From UBA168 sp011055275 (GTDB lineage Archaea; Thermoproteota; Thermoprotei_A; Marsarchaeales; UBA168), in the NCBI GenBank assembly GCA_046635845.1, contig JAQQXN010000003.1: a stretch of 64,000 bases of DNA, one strand, 5' to 3'. Of the stretch, positions 1 to 9,039 are shown one piece after another (position 1 is the stretch's first letter; each line of letters opens with the position of its first letter). The notes under the pieces were generated by a model. It was not told where the DNA came from. It saw nothing but the letters and a program-made list of their open reading frames with translations, and made no database searches. The position numbers and the translations under genes are program-made.

Positions 1-453
1 GCCGGTCGTGAAACCAGCTATCCCTGCCACTTGGTTGACGCCAAGGCCGAGACCTACCTCGCCTTTCTTGAATGCATCCGTGACAATGGCCACGCTGTTA
101 ACCATGAGGAAGGACCCGCCAACGGCTTGAATTCCCCTGAAGGCTATGAGCTCCACCCCTGCGACCGCCCCCTTTCCCATGGTCATTCCGCTGAGCAAAG
201 ATCCAAGGCCGAATATGGCAAAGCCCACGTTGTAAAGCTTCTTCCTGCCCACTATATCCGCGAACCTACCCAACATGGGCACGAGGGCAACCGTGAGAAG
301 CATGTAAATCAATATTATCCACATGGCAAAGAAGAAGTTCAAGTCCAGGTCCCTCATCATACTGGGAAGCGCTATCATCAACGCCGAACCTTGCATGCTA
401 CCAAGTATGGCGCCAACCGTGGTCACGCTCAGCGCTGTCCACTTGTACTCCAA
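1..453 (-). CDS. MFS transporter, N-terminal part (runs off the window)
   Basis: Reading the minus strand from a TTG at 453 gives about 150 residues that fit the first half of a major facilitator drug/sugar transporter. After a short basic start there are helices typical of transmembrane segments 1-4, and the loop between helices 2 and 3 carries the family motif GRFADIVGRKK. The rest of the gene lies beyond the left edge. A TATA-like stretch (TTAATAAAG on the minus strand, about 480-490) sits about 28 bases upstream of the TTG, which is why this start was chosen. It is divergent from the gene at 565. The substrate cannot be told. Confidence 0.75.
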   Translation of the reverse strand, partial: MEYKWTALSVTTVGAILGSMQGSALMIALPSMMRDLDLNFFFAMWIILIYMLLTVALVPMLGRFADIVGRKKLYNVGFAIFGLGSLLSGMTMGKGAVAGVELIAFRGIQAVGGSFLMVNSVAIVTDAFKKGEVGLGLGVNQVAGIAGFTTG

Positions 454-564
454 AATTTATCGGGATCCAAGAGAACTCCCTTTATTAACTTTTTGAGTCC
501 AAAATTTCCAAGGATTTACCCCATAATCAGGCACAAGGCGTTTAGCTTAAGGGCGCTTTTTTTC
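454..564. promoter_or_regulatory. Divergent promoter region
   Basis: This 111-base gap holds two TATA-like boxes facing opposite ways: about 480-490 for the minus-strand MFS gene and TTTAGCTTAA at 541-550 for the plus-strand gene at 565. Each lies close enough to its start codon that both transcripts would be leaderless or nearly so. Confidence 0.5.
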
Positions 565-1194
565 ATGGAGGAGCTGGGCGACCTCGTAAAAAGGCTGGGC
601 AAGCCCTATTCGGAGTTGCTGGGAATCGACCTCAAGAGCGGAGACGAAAGGGAAATCTTCAAGTGGTTCCTCGCGTCCCTGCTTTTCGCTAAACCCATAA
701 GGGAAGAAACCGCTATCAGAACCTACAGGTCCCTGGAGACCGAAGGCCTTGTGGATCCAGACTCGCTGCTCGCCGCGGGTTGGGCCAAGCTAGTCGAGGC
801 GCTCGACCGCGGCGGATACGTCCGGTATGACTTTTCGACAGCGACAAAGATACTCGAGGCTACCAAGAACCTCAAAGAAAGGTACGGAACCCTGAGCGCC
901 CTTCATGAGAAGTCCACCGACGAGAACGACTTGGAACAAAGGATAAAGGGGCTAGCAAAGGGTATAGGCGACGTTACTGTTTCAATATTTCTCAGGGACA
1001 TGAAGATAACGTGGCGTGACGTGAGGGAGAAGCCCACCCCACTTTTAAAGGCCGGAATGGAGGCCTACGGCATTGAGGACTGCGACGCAGCGGCGGGGCA
1101 ACTCGGTGTAGATCCCGTTATGCTTAAGACCGCGCTCAGCAGATTTGCTAAAGAAAATAAAAGAAAAATGAAAATAACCTTGAACACAAGCTAG
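565..1194 (+). CDS. Helix-hairpin-helix (HhH-GPD-like) protein, 209 aa
   Basis: The open frame is longer upstream, but that part is antisense to the MFS gene; ATG 565 fits because a TATA-like box lies 24 bases before it. Residues about 129-146 (KGLAKGIGDVTVSIFLRDM region) form a helix-hairpin-helix of the type found in HhH-GPD base-excision glycosylases. The preceding 120 residues are helical, as in that fold. I see neither the Cys4 iron-sulfur cluster of endonuclease III nor a clear catalytic Lys/Asp pair, so it may bind DNA without cutting it or be a divergent glycosylase. The C-terminus is very basic (KENKRKMKI). Confidence 0.55.
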   Translation: MEELGDLVKRLGKPYSELLGIDLKSGDEREIFKWFLASLLFAKPIREETAIRTYRSLETEGLVDPDSLLAAGWAKLVEALDRGGYVRYDFSTATKILEATKNLKERYGTLSALHEKSTDENDLEQRIKGLAKGIGDVTVSIFLRDMKITWRDVREKPTPLLKAGMEAYGIEDCDAAAGQLGVDPVMLKTALSRFAKENKRKMKITLNTS

Positions 1195-1227
1195 ATAGAC
1201 TTAAAAATTCTTTCAAAATACTTACTC

Positions 1228-3702
1228 ATGAAGTACGCGCTCATAACGATTTTTCTGTTGGTCCTGATCCCGGTGGCCAGCGCCTCAGGCCAGGGAACGA
1301 ACACGCAGGCCACGCTCGGATATCCAATCCTGCTCAAATTCAGGGCGTCCACAAGTTACGAGAACCCGCTTAACACTACACAGGTCAACGTGACGGCGTT
1401 CTTCTCAAGTCAGGGAAGTAGTTTTTCGTTGCCATGCTATCCCTACGCCAAGGGAATTTGGGGGGTAAGGTTTACGCCAACCGCGCTTTCCACATACACC
1501 TATAGGGTGGTGCTAACGAACTCCTCCGGCGCCTTCGTAATAGGCGGGGGAGAGATCTTGGTAAGTGCCGGGCCAAAGCCCATGCCGGAAGCGGAAGCCG
1601 GCAAGAGCTACTTCCACGCGGGAGGTAGCCCGCTCGTCCTCGTAGGAGAAGACGTGGCATGGGCCTCATCGCCAGGAGATTCAGCAGGCGGCTGGGAGTA
1701 CTACGTCGGAAAGCTGGCCAAGAATGGAGGCAATTGGGTAAGGCTCTGGAGCCCTTACGCTGCCACTTGGTTCTCCGGAAATTACAGCGCCATGCTGGAC
1801 TTCGCACTCAAGAATCACGTTTACGTTCAGCTCTGCCTTTTCAGCCCGTACACGGATCAAAGCTTCTATGAGGGACCTGAGTGGTTTAACGTTGCCCCTG
1901 CTGCCTTCTTCTCCTCGCCGAAGATGATAAAGCTCGAGGAGTTCTGGATAAGGAGCCTCATAGGGAAGTACTCCGCATTTCCAAACCTGTTCTCGTGGGA
2001 GCTCTTCAATGAAGTGGATGGAGCCCCAGGCTACAACTCGACCGCTGTGGCCGCTTGGACCAGGGCCATGGTCAGTTACATAGAGAAGAACGACCCCTAC
2101 CGTCACATGATAACCATAAGCGTAAGCAACCCAGAGGAGGGCTTTTCGCTCTTCAGCATACCTGGCATATCTTACGCTCAGCTCCACCTGTACGGGTCCG
2201 GCCCTTACGCGATACCGAGCAACATAAGCTACTGGGTTGGACAGTACATGTCATTTCACAAGCCCATCTTGGTCGCAGAGTTTGGCGCAAGCTACATAAG
2301 CGCCGTTAACGACCCCGTCGGAATATCGCTTCAGCTTGGGTTGTGGTCTGCCGTCGCAAGCGGCTCGGCCGGAACGGCCATGACCTGGTGGTGGGACAGT
2401 TTCGTGGACCCAAACGACCTGTACTTCCAGTTTCAAGCGGTACGCAACCTCGTTTCCCAGCTCAACTTTTCCGGGTTTAGGCCACTGGATGTCTCGTCAA
2501 GCTCCGGAAGCGCTGAGGCGGTAGGAAACGGGACGGCCGCCCTCATCTTCCTAGTTAACTCCTCGCTAGCCAGCGACTGGGCGAACTACTACGAGCTAGG
2601 CAGGGCAACTTCGGCAAAGGTGGCGCTAAGAATGCAGCCGGGCTCTTACTGGCTTGAACGCTGGAACCCGACGACTGGAAGCGTCACGAACGCGTCTGTC
2701 ATAACGGTGGGTGAAAGCGGAGCGGCTAGTTTCTCCTTGTCCCTCAGCTCAGACGCCGTGATCACCATAACCAAAGATCGCGTAAACGCAACGCCAGCAT
2801 CAAGCTCCTTCGGAACGCTTTCGTTCTTCTCAACAAGCGCCGTCCCGGTCTACATTTACTCAAGGGATCGCTTGCTAATAGAAGAGGTCAGGGCCAACGA
2901 ACGGGGAACCAACGTATCTTTGCCCTACGGGTATTATCTGGTTAACCAGAGCAAGGTTGTACTCGATCACCAGAGCTCTCCGATGATCTTTTACTACAGC
3001 CCCTTTATCGCTTATTCCACGCTTACGCTCAGCCAAGCCAAGGTACCCGAGGGAGAAGCGCTAACCCTCACCTGCGCGCTCGTGAGCGCCAACGGGACGC
3101 CCGTAAGCGGAGCCCTCGTAAACTTCTACGCCAACGGGACGCTGGTGGCCAGCGCCAAGACCAATGGGACAGGGCTGGCGTCCGCGGCTTACGCGCCATC
3201 ATCGGAAGGCAAATACGTGATCACTATAGGACTTCCCAATTCAATCATTTCGCCGTTGATGCAGATCCCACACGAGATCCTAACGGTGACGCTGCCTCAG
3301 CTAACGCTGACGCTTTCGGCATCTCCCAACTCAACGATCGTTGGCAGTTCTGTAACTTTGATCGCGCATGCCGCGTATGTCAACGGGACGCCCGTAAGCG
3401 GAGCCCTCGTAAACTTCTACGCCAACGGGACGCTGGTGGCCAGCGCCAAGACCAATGGGACGGGCGACTCAACGCTGACCTACAAACCACCTTTGGGGGC
3501 AACTCGCGTAAGCGCGATCTTGGATGGTGTGACATCCACTACCTCGATCTACGCCTCTGGTGCCTCAGCAGCCCTTTACCTTTACGCGATAGCCGTTATC
3601 GCAGCCTTCATCGCGATCGCTATCGCTGCCGTTGGCTACATCCTCAGGAGGAAAAGGCAAGGCATGATGCACAACAAGAGCTGTGCAGGGCGCCCGCCCT
3701 GA
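1228..3702 (+). CDS. Secreted, membrane-anchored clan-A glycoside hydrolase with Ig-like repeats, 824 aa
   Basis: An exoenzyme predicted to cut beta-linked polysaccharide at the cell surface. Residues 1-20 are a signal peptide. Residues about 30-115 look like the DUF5060-type beta domain often found before such catalytic domains. The (beta/alpha)8 catalytic domain spans about 125-410, with acid/base Glu262 in WELFNEVD and nucleophile Glu351 in LVAEFGA. Two Ig-like domains follow (about 600-690 and 695-780), then a C-terminal membrane helix and a basic stop (RRKRQ). Many N-x-S/T sequons are present. The Ig domains share an exact 81-base repeat. TATA-like CTTAAAAAT at 1200 lies 27 bases before the ATG. 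The family is GH5-like; substrate unknown. Confidence 0.8.
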   Translation: MKYALITIFLLVLIPVASASGQGTNTQATLGYPILLKFRASTSYENPLNTTQVNVTAFFSSQGSSFSLPCYPYAKGIWGVRFTPTALSTYTYRVVLTNSSGAFVIGGGEILVSAGPKPMPEAEAGKSYFHAGGSPLVLVGEDVAWASSPGDSAGGWEYYVGKLAKNGGNWVRLWSPYAATWFSGNYSAMLDFALKNHVYVQLCLFSPYTDQSFYEGPEWFNVAPAAFFSSPKMIKLEEFWIRSLIGKYSAFPNLFSWELFNEVDGAPGYNSTAVAAWTRAMVSYIEKNDPYRHMITISVSNPEEGFSLFSIPGISYAQLHLYGSGPYAIPSNISYWVGQYMSFHKPILVAEFGASYISAVNDPVGISLQLGLWSAVASGSAGTAMTWWWDSFVDPNDLYFQFQAVRNLVSQLNFSGFRPLDVSSSSGSAEAVGNGTAALIFLVNSSLASDWANYYELGRATSAKVALRMQPGSYWLERWNPTTGSVTNASVITVGESGAASFSLSLSSDAVITITKDRVNATPASSSFGTLSFFSTSAVPVYIYSRDRLLIEEVRANERGTNVSLPYGYYLVNQSKVVLDHQSSPMIFYYSPFIAYSTLTLSQAKVPEGEALTLTCALVSANGTPVSGALVNFYANGTLVASAKTNGTGLASAAYAPSSEGKYVITIGLPNSIISPLMQIPHEILTVTLPQLTLTLSASPNSTIVGSSVTLIAHAAYVNGTPVSGALVNFYANGTLVASAKTNGTGDSTLTYKPPLGATRVSAILDGVTSTTSIYASGASAALYLYAIAVIAAFIAIAIAAVGYILRRKRQGMMHNKSCAGRPP
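3090..3461 (+). repeat. 81-bp exact direct repeat inside the glycoside hydrolase gene
   Basis: Bases 3090-3170 recur without change at 3381-3461, 291 bases (97 codons, in frame) downstream. Each copy encodes the core of one Ig-like domain (NGTPVSGALVNFYANGTLVA). Identity at third positions implies a recent duplication or gene conversion. Confidence 0.9.
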
Positions 3703-3704
3703 AC

Positions 3705-4316
3705 CTAAACGCGCAAGGGCTTTCCGTGGCCTGGAAGGACGGTGATCGGCGAAAGCGACGTTATGGCCCTCAGGGACTCCCGGGCTTTTTGCACGTCAAG
3801 CGAGTACCTCTCGTTAACGTAAAGCGTCCCGTCTCTCTCAAAAGCCGCATCCCCTACGAAAGCAAACCTTCCGTCTGCCCTTTCAAGCAAAATCGTTATG
3901 CTTCCCGGCGTGTGACCAGGCGTCTCGATTACTCTCACGTTAGGAAGGGTCAATCCAGTTACGTCGTTGATCAGCGGAACGGGAGGGGCCTTGAAAAAAG
4001 GCGAGAGAATACTCATGAGCCTGTTCTTGGAGTACTGAGGCCTCTGACCAGTTATAACGGGAATCTCGTACCTGTGAGCATAGACCGAAGGACGATACAG
4101 GTCGAAAATGACCTTTAATCCCCTTATGTGGTCTATGTGAGAGTGCGTGAGGATGACGGCCGTCGGCTTTATCCCCTTGCTCTCGTAATAGCTCAATACC
4201 TCTTGGGCTGACTTATCGAAACCCGCGTCAACCTGGACAACCGCGCCGTCCACGGCGAAAACGTAAACGTTTGCGTTGGTTCCGTCTATCAGGTCAATGC
4301 CCTGAGCGACCTTCAT
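3705..4316 (-). CDS. Metallo-beta-lactamase-fold hydrolase, 203 aa
   Basis: A cytosolic two-metal hydrolase of the glyoxalase II/MBL superfamily. The metal site is complete: His58, His60, Asp62 and His63 in THSHIDH, then the later His in TPGHTPGS, the bridging Asp in FVGDAAF, and a final PGHG. At 203 residues it is a minimal one-domain member with no RNase or rhodanese extension. TATA-like GTTTAAAAC lies about 27 bases upstream of the ATG. It converges on the glycoside hydrolase, the two stops being 2 bases apart. Thioester hydrolysis is a guess from the family; substrate unknown. Confidence 0.8.
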   Translation of the reverse strand: MKVAQGIDLIDGTNANVYVFAVDGAVVQVDAGFDKSAQEVLSYYESKGIKPTAVILTHSHIDHIRGLKVIFDLYRPSVYAHRYEIPVITGQRPQYSKNRLMSILSPFFKAPPVPLINDVTGLTLPNVRVIETPGHTPGSITILLERADGRFAFVGDAAFERDGTLYVNERYSLDVQKARESLRAITSLSPITVLPGHGKPLRV

Positions 4317-4374
4317 AAAACTCCGGCGTGCTGGGTTTTAAACCGCTCGACGTCCGCTGCCTTAGCAAAGCGGG

Positions 4375-5547
4375 TCACGCATGCGCCGTCTTCTGCCTCA
4401 GCGACCTCCCCGTCACGACTTGCGTTGCCACAGCAGAGACGATGCCGAGGACGTCAACACTACCCCATAGCGCCTCTGGATAACCGATTAAGCTAGACAT
4501 CAGAGCGCTTCCTATGGAGGAACCAACGGACCTCGCCGAACTGCTCACGACCCCGTATATGCCCATGTAGCTTCCCCTCTTCTCGGGTCTTGCCAGCAAG
4601 TTCGCGATGGTCATCAGAAGGGGCGTGCTTATGTCTTCTCCTATGGTCATCACGAAAACCGAGAACATGACGCCGTAAAGCCCGCGGACGAAAGCCAGCA
4701 TCATGTAGCTGATCCCGTAAAGCATGAGCCCCGCGTTGACCCACTTGACCGGGTCCTTTGGCGCCAAGAAACGCGATATTGGGTACTGAAACGCGACGAC
4801 CGTTAAACCGTTCACTAAGTAAAAGAGACCCAGATCAAGGAAGGAGAAGCCGTTCACGGTGTTCTCGAAAACGGTGAGGGTGAGGCCGAACTGCGCTATG
4901 AATGCAAACACAAGCACAAAGGGCAATATGCTCAAGGCGTAACGAGAGTCCCTCAGGGCGCTAAGATCGAACCCAGCGCGCTTTACGGGCTCTTGCAGCC
5001 CTATGAAGAGCACCATGGCCGCCCCTATGAGGACACCTGCGATCATAAAAGTCAAGGGATAACCCACATCCTCAAGCAAAAACCCACCTACCAGAGGGCC
5101 AAGCGCCCAGCCCATGTTAATTCCCATCCTCGCTATCCCGTAGCTGGTCACCAGTCCCTCCTTGTTAACTCCAAGGTCGCCTATGAAGGTATTATAAGCG
5201 GAAAATGAAATGCTGCCGAAAAAAGTCTGAGTGAGAGCAGCAACGCTAAACCAAACGTAGCCGGGAAACGCCAACGCCACACCCATGAGAAAAAGGAACA
5301 GCGCGCTCATCGATTGACCAACTATCATGGTCCTCTTCCTTCCGTTCCTGTCTGAAAGAAGCCCTCCTACCAGTTGGCCTCCAGCTCCCAGGACAGCAAG
5401 CACGGCGTAGTAGGCGCTTACGTACGCAAGCGGCATTCCCCTGAGGTAGAGTATCAGTCCTGTAAATGGGCCCACCAGCGCCATGGGAAAGGTCCTGAAG
5501 GTGCCCAGCAGCGCTATTCTCCTAATGCTGCTGTGCGAGTCCACCAT
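4375..5547 (-). CDS. MFS transporter, 390 aa
   Basis: A 12-helix major facilitator. Motif A is clear in the first cytoplasmic loop (GGLLSDRNGRKRTM), with a second conserved loop after helix 8. Its start overlaps the end of the upstream cyclase-family gene by 26 bases, so the two are surely co-transcribed and perhaps translationally coupled. That pairing suggests the transporter moves the substrate or product of the cyclase-family enzyme, but neither is known. Confidence 0.8.
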   Translation of the reverse strand: MVDSHSSIRRIALLGTFRTFPMALVGPFTGLILYLRGMPLAYVSAYYAVLAVLGAGGQLVGGLLSDRNGRKRTMIVGQSMSALFLFLMGVALAFPGYVWFSVAALTQTFFGSISFSAYNTFIGDLGVNKEGLVTSYGIARMGINMGWALGPLVGGFLLEDVGYPLTFMIAGVLIGAAMVLFIGLQEPVKRAGFDLSALRDSRYALSILPFVLVFAFIAQFGLTLTVFENTVNGFSFLDLGLFYLVNGLTVVAFQYPISRFLAPKDPVKWVNAGLMLYGISYMMLAFVRGLYGVMFSVFVMTIGEDISTPLLMTIANLLARPEKRGSYMGIYGVVSSSARSVGSSIGSALMSSLIGYPEALWGSVDVLGIVSAVATQVVTGRSLRQKTAHA

Positions 5548-6163
5548 CGCTTTCTGTACCTCTCGATATCGCTGCCCTGCAAGGGGCTCCGTCTTGCCCC
5601 ATCTTCAAAGGAAGGCACACAAAGTCGTGAATTCCTGGTTTTGCTTGGGCAAGGTTGAGTCCCTCCACTATGGCCACGTCATTACTCATCAGTTCCTTGT
5701 GGACGTCAAATCTGGGCGACCCAAAACGCTCCACGGAAAGGTAGTCTATGCCCACGACCTTGACCTTGTGCTCAACGAGCTTGCGCGCCGCACCAAGCGT
5801 TAAGTAGGCATAATCTCCGTGAAAGCGATCGTAAAGGTAGGAATTTTTTGTCTTGAACAAGACCACGCGGGGACACGAAGGGGGAATTGCGTCCTCACCG
5901 ATCTCATCTCCATGTACCTCTACTACCAGCGCCTTCCCTATAAAACGATCCAGATCGAACTCGCTGATTTTTTTCCCATTGGGAATCATGTGATAGGGCG
6001 CATCCACGTGCGTTCCGGTGTGCGTTTCCATGAGCACGCGCATTATGTGAACTCCGTCTCTTTCATGAGTCTTAAACTCGTATTCTTCGTAAGGCAGGTC
6101 CCCCTCGTACGTGACCATGCCAGGCTCTAGGTCAACGCTGACATCTATCCAGCTGGACTCCAT
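5522..6163 (-). CDS. Cyclase-family (kynurenine formamidase-like) metal hydrolase, 213 aa
   Basis: The signature of the Pfam cyclase family, HTGTHxDxPxH, is seen as THTGTHVDAPYHM near residue 47. A metal-binding Asp/His set and the later GIDYLSVE segment also match. Members hydrolyse N-formylkynurenine, isatin or related amides and lactones. No other kynurenine-pathway gene is visible here, so the substrate is open. It is first in a two-gene operon with the MFS transporter at 4375-5547. TATA-like GTTTAAGCG about 26 bases before the ATG lies within the end of the neighbouring binding-protein gene. Confidence 0.75.
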   Translation of the reverse strand: MESSWIDVSVDLEPGMVTYEGDLPYEEYEFKTHERDGVHIMRVLMETHTGTHVDAPYHMIPNGKKISEFDLDRFIGKALVVEVHGDEIGEDAIPPSCPRVVLFKTKNSYLYDRFHGDYAYLTLGAARKLVEHKVKVVGIDYLSVERFGSPRFDVHKELMSNDVAIVEGLNLAQAKPGIHDFVCLPLKMGQDGAPCRAAISRGTESDGGLAQQH

Positions 6164-6183
6164 GGGGGCATAAGGGCACTCGC

Positions 6184-8532
6184 TTAAACGCTTTCCCAGG
6201 GAACAGATCCCTGTGGCGTCTCGTCTTCTTTCTTTCTGTCAGGGCGCTCGTTCCTTCTTACCGCCCAAAATATCCCGAGCCCCACGGCAACTGCCCCGAT
6301 TAGGTAAGGAACCCAGTAGAGGGAACTGGCGGCTTCCTGAGATATCACGGTAATGGTGACGGACCGCGATACGCATGACGGACAACTCTCCATAGCTGCC
6401 GTCAAGGTCGCGTTGCCAGGCGTTTCGGGGACCCAGCTCAGCTCCGCGACGCCGTTGCTCGCCGTAGTAGCGGATCCTATCCATGTACCGTTTGACATGA
6501 AAATAACCGTAGCACGAGCCACTGGCGTGCCGTTTGCATAGGTGAGCCGCGCGCTCAGCCGCACCGCGCCTTTGGTCCTGACCGCCGTTGCGGACGCGCT
6601 TAAGCTCAGCGATATGACCATTGGCTTATAATGCGAGGAAAGCTCTGAGGGTAAACCCATAAAAGCAGCAAAGCGAGGGCTTACCGACCTCTCAGATATC
6701 GCCACCGCCAAAGGAGACGGGAAGCCCTGCGGGCCTATGCCAAAAAGCGTGAACCAATACAGGACCGTGTCCTGGCCAACGAAGAAGGGATTTATGCCAG
6801 GATAAAGCACCGTCTGGTAAGTCAGGTCCGGGAGGCCGCTCAGCCAGCTCACGTTGTACGCGCGCTGATCGAACACCACGCCGTAGAAGCCCGCAGCTAT
6901 GGGTATGTTTGGGATCTCGTAAGAAAGAAAAGCGGCCAGCTGAGAAAAGCTTGCGTTGTAAGCCGCGCTCATGGGTTCCTCAAGCATCACGCGCGAGTAC
7001 CAATCGTTAAAATCGAAGTAAGATAGCGTGCCGTTTGGCCACTGGAAAGGATAGGATTCATTGGGTGACCAGCCCTTACCGCTAACGTACTCGAGGTCAT
7101 AAGGCCACCAGTTTCCCGCGATCCAAGCTGACGAGAAGCTCCTTGCCTGATAAAGTGGAAGATACCATATGGCTAGCTGGAATTGACCGGCGGGCAGGGC
7201 GACCGACTCGTAAGTTGAAAGGTCCTCCGATCTGGTCGTCGTCACTATGCCAAATTCCGTAAGCTGTGATGCTACGTTCTCTCCCATGGTATCCATGTCA
7301 GTCCACTGGGAGGGCAGCAGGAGCGTGAGTTTGAACTGTTGCCCCTGGGGAGTATACCAAAGCCCTCCCATCCTCTTAAATCCCAGCGATAAGAGGATTT
7401 GAGACGCCCTGGCTGGGTCGTAACTGAAATTTTGAACGTAAGCGTCAAGCCACCGAGGATACGCTGAGTAAGGCGCGAAGCCGATCGGGATCGATTGAGG
7501 TTCGTAAACCCTTAGGCCGTCCGCGTTCCAGGAGCTAACCACCTCTGTCCTGTTGATGGCAAGCGCCAGTACCAACCTCACCCCGGTTAAGTTAAGGGGA
7601 TAAATGGCCGGGTTGACCAGGATACCCCACGAATTGTACGCGGGTTGCAGCTCTAGCGCGTATCCCGTGGTCTGAAGCACTTGGTACTCGGCCGGGGATA
7701 GGTCTGAAACCTCCCAGTTAATGCCTGTGGGACTGACGTCATCCATGGTTTCCCCCACGCCCCCAGTCCACCATATCACGACCTCCCTGTAATATTGCCA
7801 CGTGTGATAGGGAAATACGGTGCCCCATCCGTATAGCAACGACGAAGGCTCTAGGTGCCATATGACGTACGGAGGGAGCACGCTCACGTAATAGGGCCCA
7901 AGGAACCATGGAGGCTGAAGAAATGACTCAACCCTTGGGCGCAGCGCGATGAGTTTCGCTGAGGTCGCGTTCTGAACCTGATTTAGCAAAGTCCTCCAAA
8001 CGGAATAAGGCGTGGAGATCTGAGTTGAAAGGATGAGGTCGGGCAACGTGGGAGACCACGTCGAAAACGCGAACTCCACCGCTGTGGCATCGATGACCCT
8101 GATTCCACTTAAGTAAGGAGAGTACCACCCAAACACCTTCCAACCCAAGTAAAATTCCGTGTAAACGTCCCATGCCGTGAAGGGAAGCGTGGCGCTTCCG
8201 TTGTACCAGTACAGCCCCTTCCTCAGGTAGACCAACATGGTGTCGTTACGCGGAAACTCCGCGACGCTCGTCGCCAAAGCGGGCAGAAGTGCGTTAGTGA
8301 AGGGATTGTAAAACATGAGGGGTAGGTCAGGGCTCTGTGGGGTCGTGGTGACGTAATTGTTGGGAGAAAAAACGTTCCAAACCGGCATAGTACTTGTGTA
8401 AACCAGGGTCCCGCTGACGGCGGCCATGACCTTTGGCAGCTCCTGTGCTGAGCTTGCTGAGCTCGTGGCGCTGCCTTGAAAGAAAGCCAGCAAAAGAACC
8501 ATCACTGGAATTATCGCGCTGAGTTTCGCCAT
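6184..8532 (-). CDS. Family-5 ABC solute-binding protein with Ig-like domain and C-terminal anchor, 782 aa
   Basis: A surface receptor of the oligopeptide/oligosaccharide type (SBP_bac_5). The signal peptide ends near an A-S-S region; the ligand-binding fold fills about residues 40-620, with family motifs such as LRKGLYWYNGS and the AINRTEVV segment. One Ig-like domain (TYANGTPVARATV...) follows at about 640-730, then a membrane helix and charged tail. ATG 8532 is preferred over ATG 8544 because TATA-like CAAATAAGC lies 27 bases upstream of it. No permease genes adjoin, so it probably shares the oppBCDF transporter at 36-40 kb. Related archaeal proteins bind cello- or malto-oligosaccharides as well as peptides. 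Confidence 0.85.
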   Translation of the reverse strand: MAKLSAIIPVMVLLLAFFQGSATSSASSAQELPKVMAAVSGTLVYTSTMPVWNVFSPNNYVTTTPQSPDLPLMFYNPFTNALLPALATSVAEFPRNDTMLVYLRKGLYWYNGSATLPFTAWDVYTEFYLGWKVFGWYSPYLSGIRVIDATAVEFAFSTWSPTLPDLILSTQISTPYSVWRTLLNQVQNATSAKLIALRPRVESFLQPPWFLGPYYVSVLPPYVIWHLEPSSLLYGWGTVFPYHTWQYYREVVIWWTGGVGETMDDVSPTGINWEVSDLSPAEYQVLQTTGYALELQPAYNSWGILVNPAIYPLNLTGVRLVLALAINRTEVVSSWNADGLRVYEPQSIPIGFAPYSAYPRWLDAYVQNFSYDPARASQILLSLGFKRMGGLWYTPQGQQFKLTLLLPSQWTDMDTMGENVASQLTEFGIVTTTRSEDLSTYESVALPAGQFQLAIWYLPLYQARSFSSAWIAGNWWPYDLEYVSGKGWSPNESYPFQWPNGTLSYFDFNDWYSRVMLEEPMSAAYNASFSQLAAFLSYEIPNIPIAAGFYGVVFDQRAYNVSWLSGLPDLTYQTVLYPGINPFFVGQDTVLYWFTLFGIGPQGFPSPLAVAISERSVSPRFAAFMGLPSELSSHYKPMVISLSLSASATAVRTKGAVRLSARLTYANGTPVARATVIFMSNGTWIGSATTASNGVAELSWVPETPGNATLTAAMESCPSCVSRSVTITVISQEAASSLYWVPYLIGAVAVGLGIFWAVRRNERPDRKKEDETPQGSVPWESV

Positions 8533-8572
8533 AATCAAAGCCATGCGTGAGCTTATTTGCTCTTCTCTTTTC

Positions 8573-8992
8573 TCATGAAAAGGCCCGCGAAAGCCGCCGC
8601 CTGCTCAAGGCTCCGTAGGCAAAAACCGCTCCAATGGCCACGTAAGCACTCCAAAGAAAGGCAGCACATCCCATAAGCGCCAAGGAGACAGCCTCAATAA
8701 GCGTGATGCATGAAGAGCAGGCCAGCATAAACACCTCCTTTGACTCCGCAGGGCCACTGAGAAATCCATACATGCCAAAACACATCAATACTATGCCGAC
8801 GACCGCCTCTAGGACCACGGCAAGAACTGCCCCGAAAAAATAGAGTGAATTGGGAAAAGCAGCCGGCGCTCCTTCGGCAGGAAACCTCGCGAAGGAAAGT
8901 CCTTGAACAAATGAGGCTGACTCAAGAGCAATCCCAACTAAAAACAAGCAAGCCAACGGAAGCCTGCGCGTAAGACCCAGCGTGCTCTTCAT
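8573..8992 (-). CDS. Small multi-spanning membrane protein, 139 aa
   Basis: Not recognised. Four hydrophobic segments (about residues 12-32, 48-72, 85-105 and 108-130) fill the protein, with short basic ends; the last loop is RRRLSR. TATA-like GTTTATATGC lies 28 bases before the ATG, so it has its own promoter. It lies between the alcohol dehydrogenase and the solute-binding protein on the same strand, without overlap. Confidence 0.6.
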   Translation of the reverse strand: MKSTLGLTRRLPLACLFLVGIALESASFVQGLSFARFPAEGAPAAFPNSLYFFGAVLAVVLEAVVGIVLMCFGMYGFLSGPAESKEVFMLACSSCITLIEAVSLALMGCAAFLWSAYVAIGAVFAYGALSRRRLSRAFS

Positions 8993-9039
8993 TTAAAAGA
9001 AAAAAAGGCCGCATATAAACGTTGCCTGAGTTCGAGCTC

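Noticed and set aside
31..564. Long N-terminal extension of the HhH protein frame
   Set aside because: It is antisense to a clear MFS gene, and a TATA-like box fits ATG 565.
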